Position numbers and translations under genes: made by a program. Shown piece by piece: positions 11,201 to 24,559 of a DNA stretch of 60,000 nt. Location of the stretch: positions 27,294,504 to 27,354,503 of the forward strand of contig OZ037765.1 in assembly GCA_964035545.1 (NCBI GenBank). The letters are read 5' to 3'. Within the stretch, counting starts at the first letter, position 1. Each line of letters opens with the position of its first letter. Under the pieces are notes generated by a model. That model was not told the DNA's origin. It did no database searches and worked only from the letters and a program-made list of their open reading frames with translations. This stretch comes from Bugula neritina (taxonomy: Eukaryota; Bryozoa; Gymnolaemata; Cheilostomatida; Bugulidae).

Positions 11201-14200
11201 AAATATGTTTATTTTTATGAAACTTATACGCACAACCAACAAATAATAATATAAACACCCATTTTCAATGTATAAAGATGCAGACCTTAAACAGATGCAA
11301 GAAGTATTACTCATGTCTACAATAGTTGCAGCATATATAGTACCTGGTAAGTTGTTATTTGACCATGAGGATACTGTGGTTTGTCCCAGTAAACTCTGGC
11401 AGAGTTCTTACTAACCATATATACTCCAGTTACTGTACAGGCGTCTGGGGCTGAAAGAAAATACAGAAAAGAGTTGATGGAACTCCTACATTAGCTAGTT
11501 GATACTTAGGTACTTGTCATAATGTAGAGAGAGCAAGCTAACAGTTACATATTATACAAATGACATAACACCTCAAACCCAGTGAATTTTTTTTCTGTAT
11601 TCAACACCAGATTCCTTCAAATAATTATTCTCAAAAAGTTAATTCACATTTATAAAATGAATATCATAACATCTATATAAAGTTTGAAGGCATAGCGTTA
11701 ACTGAATATAATTATTAGTGTAGTCACTAAATAATAATAAACACTTTATATATATATATGAAGTTGGCTGCCCCTGACTTACTTATAATCCCGGCATCTA
11801 ACTATCATCCTAGAATAATCCTATAATGTGGGATAAAGTTCAATCAAAGTAGATTATTTTTAATAAATACCTGTTTTTAAAAACAGTAAAATTTCAATTC
11901 ATCATTACTATTAAAAATTTGTAACTACTTCACTAGATTACAAGTGAGCAAAGACAAATTTTTGAGTTATCTTCTCTATTTTTACAAACATTAAACTGAA
12001 ACACTTCTTTCCAACAACTAGAGTTAAATATAAAAATCAAAAATAGGACTATTCATTACATAACAAGCTCTCTGAAAACTTACGTGCTGGAGGAGTTCTT
12101 TCCAGGACAAGTCTATGCCTATCACTTTCATACCCTTCATTGTTGGTATAACTGAGCAGCACTGTGTACAGAGAGTATGGCTCAACTAATGTAGACAAGG
12201 AAGTGATGTCATACGTCACTGACGTCGTGCTGTATATACTCCCGTCTTCCTGCATGAGCTGTACAGTGAAACCAGTCACATTATTACACCTGTGATAGTG
12301 GTCTACTGATGTGGGCAGCTGTAACACAAAATACACAACATCTCACTCACTCGTTTATAGTACTATAGTATTATTCTAAAATCTAAAGGAAAGAAAACTC
12401 TTATATAATTCATGGCAAGAAAAAATTGCAACACTTCAGCAAGTATGAAAATTTTTTAAACTAATCTGATAATGTTGAATGTAGGTTGAATTATATTGAC
12501 AAGAGAAGACAATACCTGTGCCATTTTCTAATCTACAAGTAGGTTACTGAAAGGTAGCGCTGGGTATTTAAATAAGACTCTGTAATGTATAAATATTGAC
12601 AGTGTATTGTGCTGCTGGTACGTACCTCCCAGGATATGCTGACTTCAACTTTCTTGCTGCTGTTCACCAGATTCATAGTATAGTTGTCATGAGTCATGGG
12701 AGCAGCTACTGGCTCTGCATAAGTGAAATAACTCCCATTATATTAGTACTGGTAGCAGACAAACTAGTTGGTACTGCTAACACATGGTAATGGTAGCACA
12801 TTATGAAGTAATACAAGCTGCAATACACATGATAGTGTAATATACTGCAACATAAAATAGTGTAATGTACTGCAACATAAAATAGTGTAATGTACTGCAA
12901 CATAAAATAGTGTAATGTACTGCAACATAAAATAGTGTAATGTACTGCAACATAAAATAGTGTAATATACTCCAACATAAAATAGTGTAATGTACTGCAA
13001 CATAAAATAGTGTAATGTACTGCAATGTGTGTGTGTGTGTGTTTTGGTGTGAGTGTGTGTGTTGTATGATATATAATCAGGTCACTATTTTCAGCAAGAG
13101 GAACAGCGGAGTGTAACTATAATATTGGATGAGTAACAAAAACTATCTTAAGCATAGCTAAGCGTACAAAGCATACCTAGAAGCTATTAGGTATTCAAGA
13201 CCAGTTACAGCAAACCTGATACCATTAAAGAGCAGATTAATTAAAATTATTGATAGACAACTAGAAGTAACTTGAGCTCCGTGTATTACTATTACTTTAT
13301 TCTGTATTACTATTACTATTGGTGCAGCAGAATATAGTTGAATCACTAAACTGCTACTGCTACAAAACTGTGTATGAAGTACTAACAACAGGATATTACA
13401 GACAATTAAGAATGGCAACAATAGATTAAAGATTAAAAATTCAATATTTTTCAAGAGAATAAAAGAAGTAGTCAACCAAGTACGCTATAGTGAAGTAAAC
13501 TCACAATAACAACTATAGAGTCACCTAGTCCTTAATATATTTGTTTAAAATTCAATTCCTGCTAAATCAACTAGCAGAAGAGTTGGAGGTAGCACGTATC
13601 ATACTGAAGGCGAACAACATTAATATCCTGCTTACATTAATATTGTGCTTTCATTGTTTTGTTGAATATAATATTGGTCAGATTTCTAGCTATGTTTTTT
13701 AGCTTCGCTGTAAGGCATTAAAGGATGGCAAGTGTTGGCAGCTCATACAGCCATGATAATATTGCTAGAGAATGTGCTGGAATAACATCTATTAGATGTA
13801 TGCTGGAATAAATAGCTAAGTATGAGACGAGGAGGATCTACCATTTCAACTATTAATCAACATTAACCCCTTTCTTGACAACGCAGTGTTGGATGTTACA
13901 GCCAAAGATCCTAACTTCTAAACAATTACTAATATCTAAGCCGAGCCTTGCCAAATTATTCAATGAATTATATAATAAATAATTTAGTAGCCGGTGGCTA
14001 ATGGTAATCACTTGCTTGACTAGAAACCATATTATACAGTTTAGTAGAACGGTAACTTAACATCCTAAATAATAAGCTACATCAAGTGTAGTATAGCAAC
14101 TTATTATCACTTCTAAGCCTATTTCACTCCCACTGAAAATGTTGAAATAAAATGATACATCACAAGTAGGCAGCAAGGAACTCCTGAAAGTTTATTGGAA

Positions 14201-17200
14201 ACCCGAACTGTTTTCAATAAAGATCTTGTAAGTGTAAACTACGAGTCTTTTTCCAAACCTCCAGGCTTATTGAGTTCACACAGCGGAAATTTTGACCTAA
14301 TACTAGACAAGTTGCACAGCTGAATAGATTATAAGGACTCCCTATACTAAAACAGCATAGCAGCGGTACTCACTCTGGCAGGGAATCTTGATAGTGAGGG
14401 GATTGCTGGCTGGTCCGATACCCCACAATCCAGGACGCCTCGCTTTGTAAATGAAACTGTAGGTGGATCCAGGTGTAGGAGTGAAGTATGTGTTAACAGG
14501 TATAGAGAAGTTGTCTGTCCTATTATAGTCCAACACTTCCACCAGATAATGGTATGAGGGGTAGTTAACAGAGCTGCAGTTCTCGGTTTCCGTATCTAAA
14601 AAATTTATCAACTAAATAAAATAATATTTCATAAATGTGCAGTAAAAACAGCAAAAGTTGAATGAGCCTGTATCAGTTCTAGTCAACTGCTTTATATTAA
14701 AAAATACCTATTTAGCTGTTTAAACACTTCAGATATGTAATTTGTAGTCTTAAAATAGTGTTAGCAATATCACATTAAGGAATTTATACAGTCTAGGTTT
14801 AGAGTTTATCGTTGCAGTGTAGCTTTTAATTTTAACACTAGAAGCTAATTAGAAAAAGTATAGCCTAATGGTTGCCTACAAAAGAATAATACAAGTAAAA
14901 AAAACTTTTCTGTACTCTAAGACAGTATTGAAAGCATAGTTATGAACATGCATAGGATAGCCTATACTCACGAAGACATCTTTTGATTATATATCCTGTT
15001 ACAGGGCCATCACCAGTGTCACCCACAGATGGATCCCATCTGTTCACCAGAAGAGACAAATAAGACCCTTCATGCGCCATGGGGTGAAGGTCAAGTGTTC
15101 TGGTCAGAACTGGCAATTCTACAATCATAAGCATATTTCCCGTGACACACAGATTTGTGATCAGGTTATATAGTATGTATATATATATATATATTTTGGC
15201 TGGAAACTAAAAGATCGGCACTCCAAAAGGTTAAAGGTAGGTGCAGCACTGGAGAAAAATTGATATAGCCTATGTTCCGGATTTTTAACCCACAGCCCAA
15301 ACCAAAGTGTATAAAGGCGATTTGAGAACTTGGACTAATACAATTTTGCCTTACTTAAATAGATAATCTCATTAATCTTATTATTAAAACTAGCGATTCA
15401 TGTACATCTTGATGATAATGGTGAGATGCTACAGCATTGAGTGGTATATAGCAAACATGGCAGACTTCCTGTTAGGATTTTCTATAAATATTCAGTGAAA
15501 CCAGCAAGTCTGTCCTTAGAGAAACATTTGGCCAGCTTTAGTACTGACAAGTATTAACATCTAATTGGAAACATAACTAGAAATTATTACAGCATCAATT
15601 TAGTGACAAATCGAAACTACTTGAATCATCTGCCTGCTATAGGCAGCTGCTGGGTCTACAGAACTCTAATAATAATAATAATATAATAAAATACACCTTG
15701 CTAAAATAACAGAACCACCATCAGTACAATCACTATACCAGTAGTGTTGCAGAGGACCTGATAATAAGGGAGAAAGTATTTTTTGCTAAGCACAAACCAT
15801 TAATGGCCTAAATATCAACTAATACATTTAATGTGTATTAATATTGATTTCAGCTAAAATGTTTTGAAAGGAAAGATACGCGTCAACTGGCAGCATTATA
15901 AGAAGATGATGACAAGTCAACTCAAAACTTTCATCTAGAAGATCACAGTGAAACTTATAATTACTATATAAAAATAGAAGCTATTGACAACTGAATGAAG
16001 CTTGGGGTCTTCAATACAAATTAGGCGTCACTAAAATAAATTAATATTGAAATAAAAGAATACGAAGCTGGCAGATTAAGATGGCTGCCAACTATACTTG
16101 ATGACGGTTTTTGAGCAAACTTAATGCTTTAAATATTTTTTCATTCAAGTGGGACACATAAAGTATAGTTTGGTTTAATTGCATCAATACTCATAAAAAT
16201 AGAGCTACTTGAAATGAGCCAAATCTTAGTTCCTATTAATTTTCATTTAGAATATTTTAATACTATCCCATCTAATTTTTAATAGCAAATAAACAGTTCT
16301 TTAATTATTTCCTATTTATTACTTTGCTTACACACAGTAGGGGCATAAAATAGCAGGCTTCAATCAGCTGACTGAACGTGTGTTTGTAGAGAAAGTATAA
16401 CAAATAAAAATAACTAACAGGATCACTAAACAACAAGACTTTGATGTGTAACCTGCAGCTTATAACCCAACTTTGCAGGTTATTTTATACTCCCCAGCCT
16501 TTGCTGGTGAGCCATAAATCACAAGCAAATAACTATTACAAGTAGAAAAACCCCCAATAGATAAACTGTATAAAAAAGCTGAGCAAATATCTCTTTTTTC
16601 TGCATTTGAAGGAAATCCCAAGAAAAAAATTACATATCTTATTGCGAGTTTGTTTCCACTATAAGCTCTCACTGTTCCCTTACCGTACAGAAGAGCAGTG
16701 GCTGATCTGGAGACAACCTGGCCCTCCTCATCTCCCACACTGCAGGTGTAACGCTCTCCAACATTCAACCCATACGTGAGATAAAACACAGCCTTCAGAT
16801 TACCAGGGTTTACTTCTGATGGAGTTACTTCAATGGGCTTGTATTCAGGAGACTGAAATATTACATCCATTATATTATCGTAACGTATTTCATGTCATTT
16901 ATTACAATTCTTTTTATTTTAGGCAGGCAAAGTGATTGCATACAACTCTACTTATAGACCAGGATATTTGCCTGGTGATTAAATGTTTTCTGTCACTGTA
17001 GTCGTCACCACAGCAAGCATAGTTAAAAGTTTGTAAGCGGTGTCTATTGGCATTGCAAACCCCATAAGTCCAAAATGAAAGGCAACAAACATGTGGTTCT
17101 AACCTCACTACTATAAGTAATGCTTTCCCCATGCACAAACTATACCTGCATTATGCAGTGGAAATTAAAAATATGAACTGCCCACATCTGTGCTGCAGTG

Positions 17201-18223
17201 TTTTAAGCCTATAAAATCCTAATGCTAAACGGAACATGTGCCACTATGCAAATTATTTCATTGTAACAACAAAACACTGATTATTGAGTGGTAGAGGAAA
17301 TGACAAATTATAATGCCAAAAATCCTCAACGTACACACATGAGTGACAAAGCTGTCACTTCAACATAGGAGCAAGTATCTGAATGTGTGTTAAGCTTGTT
17401 AAGTGGTTATTAGTCAATATATTAGCCACACTATCTGTGAGTGAAAGATACCATCACTGGTGTAGCACCGCCTTGAGACATGCTACAGTAAACGGCACGA
17501 TGCTGAAAGATATGGTTAGATTCAATTTCTAAATCAATGCCAATTAAAATTTGTTTGTGTTGTTTACAAAAGGCAAGTCTCCATTTAGAGCAGCAATTTG
17601 ATCCAGTAACAAATCTCACTTATTTCTGGTATATAATGGGACAACCTCAGGAAAGATGAACACCCGCAGGCTATGAGAGCTGGGAGAATACCAAGTGCTA
17701 AGAAATTACTAACTAATGTGAATGGAAATTCATCTACATAAAAATAATAGTTCACTAGTAAGTGTAGTAGGCATTATCAATATCACTGCCCACAAAACTA
17801 TTCTCAACCCTTTCAAAACAAAGATCCTACGTGATAGTTGTGAGGCTACCATGTGCTACAAGAGAAGGCATTTTTGTGCAACTGCAGGCACATTCAAAGC
17901 TAAAGACAAATACCTTAAAGCCAAGCTACTCAAATGAAACTCAATGTAACCCATGCTAATGTACTGACTCAATGACTAGGTATGTCAGTACCAAAACCAT
18001 GGTATAGTTCATAATGTTTTTAGTGAAATTCTTCATGATGAAACACCCACTTTACAGCTATATAATTTCCTACAGGCGGTCACAGAAAGTTCTTCTGAGA
18101 GATAGATAGATATTAATAGATCGATAGATACATTAGAATGACTAGATAGATAGATAGAGAAATAGAGATAGATAGATAGATAGATAGCTATATAGATAGA
18201 TAGATAGATAGATAGATAGCTAT

Positions 18224-18275
<52 letters not shown>

Positions 18276-18461
18276 GTAGATAGATAGATAGGTAGATAGA
18301 TAGATAGATAAACAAATAGATAGACATATAGCTAGGTAGATAGCTAGCTACATAGATAGATAAATAGATAGATAGATAGATAGATAAACAAATAGATAGA
18401 CATATAGCTAGGTAGATAGCTAGCTACATAGATAGATAAATAGATAGATAGATAGATAAAC

Positions 18462-18516
<55 letters not shown>

Positions 18517-21500
18517 GAGAGAGATAGATAGATAGATAGAGAGATAGATAAATAGGTAGGTAGAGAGATAGGTAGGTAGAGAGGTAGATAGAGAGACAGG
18601 TAGGTAGAGAGATAGGTAGAGAGATAGGTAGGTAGATAGATAGATAGATAAATAGATAGATAGCTATATAGATAGATAGGTAGGTAGAGAGACAGGTAGA
18701 TAGAGAGACAGGTAGGTAGATAGATAGATAGACAGATAGGTAGGTAGAGAGGTAGATAGAGAGACAGGTAGATAGAGAAATAGATAGAGAGACAGGTAGG
18801 TAGATAGATAGATAGATAGATAGATAAATAGATGGAGCATGTTCCATGAAGCATGAGGAATTTAAGATAGAAGCCGTAGGTGGGCTATGTCACCAGCTCA
18901 GCTGTTTCATCTAACAAATCATAAAATAAACCGAGGGCTAGCCTTTGATATTATGAATATGGAATGTAGAGGCATCAACCGTTCTCTGATTACTTCTAAA
19001 GGAATTATTCTCCATTCTGAATGCCTGTGAACTCATGTGCTTTTGGTCAAGGCTCTACCAGTATTTTGCAGTCGTTGAACTCGGTTAACACAAATTACTA
19101 AGCCAAGCTCTTTTTATTCGGCAGTGTTTCTTCAAACATTGCATTATGTTGTTCTACATTATTCCTATCTGTTACATAATCAGGTAAATACAGGGTTGCA
19201 TGTTGCACTAGCTTTGTGTTGTATGAGAAGTTTTTTCCTTGTGGAATCACACAATGACACTCCAAACCCAAGGGCCAAACTGAAAATTATAAACCCAAGC
19301 TAAACAAGAATCTACACCTCTGTATCTAAGTGCACATAACAACCATGTTGTTATCTATGAAAAATGACTTTTGTAATAAAATCCACCTACATCAAAAGCC
19401 ACAACTTCATTTCACCAACATCTATATTTTATTTTGCACTATCACTATAGAAACTTGATGACAACAACTTAACAACTATTTGGATAATATTAATAACCTT
19501 GAAATGTCTACAATTCATACATACATATATTCATACATTTTCTTGGTAGAATTTAGAGTATAGTGATGAAATTTGCCAACCACTAATTTTACTAAAATAG
19601 TTGTCAACCAAAGCCAATACGATGAAATGTATTATAATATATCAAACTTACCAAAAATCCATCTATATTAAGAAATATATTGCCGGTATCAGAGTTGGGG
19701 TCAGCAGTCCTTATGATGCAAGTGACATTTGTTGGTTCATACGGATTAGCCTGATCGTTACTTAAGGAAATTATACCTACAGTTAGAAAGATAAAAGATG
19801 CACCAGCGAGCATGATGATTCAGTCTACCTCCATGTTGAAAGTTTAGTTCCTAAATGCCAACTTAAACCAGTCTACTGTGTAGATTCCTCATTCCATTAA
19901 TAAATCATTTAATATCAACTGAAGAAGATGCTAGTTGAAGAAAACAATAGTCCAGTAGCTTCCTTTCAATACAGAGATGACAGTGGCTTTTGTCCCTGCC
20001 ACTACGAGGTGATTAAGTACAGTAATACAACTAGTACGAGGGTAAGAGGATGGATAATCCTTAAGTTCTATTCAGCATAACTCTAAACCAGTCACAGATG
20101 AATGATTGTAGAGATTAAATTCCCAATAGTAATACAGAATACAAAACTCTACGGTCTTCCTCTTGTCTTCTCTAATAAATAATGAGAACTCGGCATAAGC
20201 TCAGGAAACTTCATAGCTTGAGTGTTTGTGTGTGGGGCTTCATTGTATATACTATTATACACATGACTGCACAGTGCATTCATGCTATTACAGCTTGGTC
20301 CCTCAATAACAGCAAATTAGTCTTAGCTTATTGAAATAATTTATGAAAAAAAAATACCAAGTCAAAGTTACTTCACCTATAATAGCGATTTAAGTATATA
20401 ACACTTTACAAAATTATTTTATTAACATTTAATTTGCAGGTTTATGCCATATGTTCTTAAAACATTACCCCCTGCCCAACTTTTTATGAATATTGCTATA
20501 CCTCTCCAAACTGAACAGGTTACAGATTTACACCTGATGCTGTGAAGCATGTGATAAAATTCACATTCCAATGTGAACAAACTTAATTAAAAATACAAAA
20601 AATAAGAATTAAATTAGACTGATTTGATAACTTGTGTATGCAAATACTGGCCTAGTTGAATAAAGCACAGCATTGGAGACGCTGAAAGTAAGAGATGAAA
20701 TCTTGGGTTGTGTACACTTCTCATGTTACAACTAACAGGTTTTCAGTTTTATCTTTACTTCTATCTCAAAACAAAATAATGAGAGATGAAGTTGAGGTAC
20801 CCACAGGGTTAATCCTATCCCTTCAAGCTGTCACAGTTTCTCAAAAGCTTAACTTACACAACTTACACAACTTACACAGATAATCGTATGCAGTTGTTCA
20901 GAAAACTAACAAAAAAGGCAAAAATCGAGGAGAAGATGGTTTCACAATTCGAAATCTGCATAAAAGGAAAAAAATTCTCAAGTGTTAATTAGTTTACCAG
21001 TTAAAATACGCTAATTATTAAGAGTTGTGACGTCGGAGATTGTACTGAATATTGGAGGCACAACTCCCTACTCAACGAAAGGTGGGGCACAGCTATAATA
21101 CATACATGTAAGTAGAGTTTAAACTTTAAGAAAGATCAATATTCAATTTCAGTGATCTATTTTTATTACTTTTGAAATGAATAAGTATAATAATTAGCCA
21201 AGTAGGTAAAGAAAAAGTTCTCAACTTACATTTGTTTGCCATTTTAAATAAAATATCAACAGTTGTAATTTTGCAAAAACATTTCTGATATTTGTTTAGA
21301 CTTCAGAGCTATATTTTGCAAAAAAAAACGTTTTACTGCTATTAGAACTTACAACAGAAATTGTTGAAAAAATGAATCGCTATTTATTAGGTTTAGTGCA
21401 TTTAGAACTGGAGCTTCAGCTGCAGACATATCCAATGATGGACAACTCCAAATTGTGAAATTGGTGATGTTGCACCGGTAGACCAACAATTCTGTTTCAT

Positions 21501-24500
21501 ATTACAGTTGCCCAAAATTAATATGGGCTTTTTGGATTCCATCTGATGGTGGCAAGAAACTTCTTTGGGTTAGGCAAGGTTGAAAATTGTGAATATTTAA
21601 AATACTAAAACTTACAAACAATAATTAAGCCCAAAGCTGGATAGTTAATATCCTGTGTTTTGTTTAAAAAATCTTTTAGAAAATGTGCAAAACATACTGC
21701 AGTTAACAGGTTTATTAAAAATAGTAATGACCAGAAAAGACTGCATTTTACTGGAAATGCCCAAGTGTGAACAAGCCTTTATTGTTACTATGCCAAAGTG
21801 TGAGCATGGAGAACACAACTACTGAATATTAACATAAAAATTCTGACACTTTTTTATGACTCACCAAACACACATCCTTGTCCATATCTGCCTCTCTTGC
21901 ATTTTCCTCCTTTAGGACAATGGTACGATAACTCCTTGGAACAGATGGCTTTCCTGGCACACCCACATGGAGCACATTCATATGGCAGAGGTCGGTAGTT
22001 ATCAGGGCAAGATGAGGCTAAAATCAAACAAATTTGCTGTTATAATATAGTAATACTTAAATTGAATTTAAAATATATTTTATATATAGAAAGCAGCCGT
22101 AGTTCAAAAGAGAAGCAAATTCTGTGTAGAAGCTAGTACTAGTGTCTAGAGGAAGGTATCTCATTAAAATTGCTTTCTGGCTACTTAGTAAGCTTTAAAT
22201 CCCTTTAGCAGTATGGATTGATGTTAAAAAGACTTTTAATGTCAAGTTTTTATAAGGAATGCAACTATAAACAAACACGAGTTTTATTTGGTTCAACTTG
22301 ATTGATCTGTTTAAATGGCAAAACGAAAATAATACTGCTTTTAAGAAAACAACTTATTGTTACAAGAATATAGAACAACAGTATCAGCCTTTACAAAACA
22401 CAAATTAATAAGCAACACTATGTTAATTAGGAGTTGTCATTCCCCAATGCAAATGATCAATACATCCAAGTAAATAAGATAATATATCATATTTTGTTAT
22501 TGGTTCATCAAAGTAATTTGAATTACTAATAAAACTTTTCAGTATTAAATAACACTTGAAGTAAAGTAGGCTAGGCATAAATGATGATAAATGATGATTC
22601 ATTGATCTGTAGAAGCAGTTTGAAGTGATGACTATTTCAACAAAACTATGAATAAAAAACCACATTTTATAGAAAAATCAATGACAAAAGAAAGAGATAA
22701 ATAGTTCTATATGAAAACATCACAACTTTCTAAAGGTTTGGGTCTAGTCAAGAACTGGTTGCACTGAATATGTTGAATAAACAATGGCAGTTGAAGTGGC
22801 TGCCTCTTACAAGCCAAGCTACCTGAGCCTTGATGAGTAAGAAAGGCTGCCAACATTGACCTCAACTGCAATGTGTCATTAAAAACTATTATTAGATCTA
22901 TAATAAGATCTGTGCCAATTTAATAACAATTAAGTTTGACAATATCCATGGAAATTAATTTTAATTTTTATTTTCAAAAGTTATCAGTAATGCTGTCAGT
23001 TTAATAGTGAAACATATTTCATACTGCTGTCATCCCAGTTTAATGCAACACCTGGTATAGATAAGACCTAAGGCTTCATTCAATAAATATTTGAGCATGT
23101 CTTGAACCCACTCGAAGTTAACTTGTTGTAGTAATTACTATCTAGACTGGAAAAAGCTAAAGGCGGTTTCATTTATAGCAATTCAGTGAATATTAAAAGG
23201 AATTTGTGCAGTTTAGCAGCATAAAGGAGAAAGATCAGACATGAATTGAGATTCTAGTAAGCGATTTAGATGCATTTGAATGGACTGAACAGAATTACCA
23301 GGTGCCTCAAAGCACAGAAAGTTATCGATAAGAAAACGTTAGACTTTCATAGTACAAGACTACAAAATATCATCAGAGAACAGTTAAGTGTTTAGCAGAT
23401 CTATATTATGAGATTCTCTTCTAACTCCCATGAGCTGAAGTATTGCAATTACGAGGGTTTCATTAGATAATGTAATATTAACTGGAACATGTGACATCCT
23501 AAATAAATGGTCTCGCATGATGGGTGCTAATTTATCAAAAAAAAGGAAGAGAAACTTATATATTATTATGATGAATACAAAGTATCTATTAGAAGTTAAA
23601 AGGTAAAAGCTTCTTCAATTAAAACAACCAATGGGGGAGGAGGTGACATTGAGTATAGTAATAATGTTATTAAAAGTCTTGAAAACTAGGCTAGTTGGTT
23701 TAGAATTATGTTTAGGAATCTGAGTGAATTTACATCAAATAAGCAATTGCATTAGTTCACATATTGCAAAATTAAAAACGGCTGCACTCATCAGAAAACT
23801 ATTCAAATATTACAAGCTGTCATCAAAATCAATAGTTATAGACTTATAGATAGTGGCAGTGGAGAGCTAAGCTAAAAGCCCAACATATGGTCTCTCATTA
23901 CCTAGAGTGAAGTAGTGCTTGTAATCTATTTGACTAGAAAAATGGGACTAAAATTAAATTATTCAGCACAGGCAAGGCTCTGCTCCATTGTTTCTGACAT
24001 GGCCACTCCTCACTAGGAGACTAATTTATCATTAATTTCTTTCAGGAGAACAAAGCCTGTAGATGGGATGATATGATGGGTGGTTACACTACCATTAGTA
24101 ATAGGTTGCTAGTAGCACCAGCTAGGAAGTCAGGCATTCGGCTCAAGTTGATCCTAGCCAATATGGTTAAAAGGAGGGTTTTGGGTTATGAAAAGCTGGA
24201 GAAATTATCACCATACAAGCAAATCTATAACCTCAAACTACAGTTATTCTATAATGAGATATCTTATAAGTAATTAAAATATCTATTCAATCAAGATGAA
24301 AGGCCCACAGCACTTGTACATGACAAAGATAAAAATGTGCATATAGTCACTTTCCTCACTTGGGAGTCAATTATTCTACATGGTACTTGAGTTCATTTCA
24401 AGTGATACTAAGAGGATATGACTTGTAATCTATGAAGTCAGCCGTACCTGAGGGGTAAACCATCTCCATTGTTGATGGTAACACAATATCTGAACTCTGG

Positions 24501-24559
24501 CAACAAACTTTAACCAATAGGTACAGGCACGTGTAGATGTTCCACAAGCTATGCTTCAT
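8215..24559 (-). CDS. EGF-like/Ig/FN3 receptor, 3' end missing
   Basis: Exons (minus): 24448-24559, 21865-22017, 19652-19776, 16684-16852, 14972-15118, 14374-14595, 12626-12714, 12084-12318, 11344-11450, 10663-10776, 8215-8284; all junction phases agree, giving 514 residues. Order: signal peptide ([20 protein letters not shown], 1-20); an eight-cysteine EGF-like module (about 39-85, ending GRYGQGC); an Ig-like region (about 96-185, Cys pair in NVTC and RYTCSV); three FN3 domains (about 188-310, 311-418, 420-514). The third FN3 is the clearest, closing with [10 protein letters not shown]. Several N-glycosylation sequons are visible. The layout recalls Tie-like receptor kinases (EGF, Ig, FN3), but no transmembrane or kinase exon was found. 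The last exon leaves a phase-1 donor (G|GTAGGC). Reading through it gives 22 more residues and a TGA at 8144-8146, with AATAAA at 8090-8095, so a secreted form is possible. Confidence 0.8.
8324..8462 (-). CDS. Signal-peptide first exon (partial), internal to the receptor gene
   Basis: An ATG at 8462 opens a frame starting [20 protein letters not shown], a strong signal peptide, then a short Ser/Thr-rich stretch ([16 protein letters not shown]). It stops at a consensus donor (G|GTGAGT at 8324/8323), phase 1. An in-frame ATG at 8525 would add 21 residues. It cannot splice to the exon at 8215-8284: only 39 bases separate them and the phase-1 join makes an immediate TAG. Receptor exon 11 also leaves a phase-1 donor, so both may share a downstream exon. 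A TATA-like tataaag (minus, near 8671-8679) and a DR1 element lie upstream. It is an alternative first exon of the receptor or a separate small gene. Confidence 0.5.
8598..8609. promoter_or_regulatory. Perfect DR1 nuclear-receptor element
   Basis: TGACCTTTGACC is two AGGTCA half-sites spaced by one base on the minus strand, the site bound by HNF4, RXR and COUP-TF type receptors. It lies 136 bp upstream of the start codon at 8462 on the same strand. Function is inferred from the match and position only. Confidence 0.5.
8651..8670. repeat. Short hairpin next to a TATA-like box
   Basis: Arms catgcgat and atcgcatg flank a four-base loop, next to ctttataag. It lies between the DR1 element and the presumed upstream promoter edge of the exon at 8324-8462. 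Confidence 0.5.
12831..13025. repeat. 25-bp minisatellite, about 7.8 copies
   Basis: The unit is tactgcaacataaaatag plus tgtaatg, highly uniform. It lies in the intron between receptor exons 6 and 7. The unit has no minus-strand stop in any frame, which creates three overlapping false ORFs. A (TG)n microsatellite follows at 13026-13063. Confidence 0.95.
18101..18834. repeat. GATA-type microsatellite with higher-order copies
   Basis: About 730 bp of (GATA)n with interspersed GGTA, GAGA, GACA and GCTA variants, in the receptor intron between exons 3 and 4. A variant block containing aaacaaatagatagacat is repeated with a 76-bp period (from 18310 and 18386), so segments larger than the tetramer have been duplicated. 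The Ile-Tyr-Leu-Ser ORFs on the minus strand are artefacts of the repeat. Confidence 0.95.

Noticed and set aside
12706-13025. Three overlapping minus-strand ORFs with a YITLFYVAV-type repeat
   Set aside because: The 25-bp minisatellite lacks minus-strand stops in every frame; the ORFs are an artefact of the repeat.
18344-18854. Long minus-strand ORFs of Ile-Tyr-Leu-Ser repeats
   Set aside because: They are translations of the GATA microsatellite inside an intron, open in two frames at once, with no non-repeat sequence.
19604-19813. Reading the ATG at 19813 as a gene start with a signal peptide
   Set aside because: The hydrophobic stretch is the intron end before an acceptor at 19777; splicing at 19776 continues the receptor frame from exon 2 in phase.
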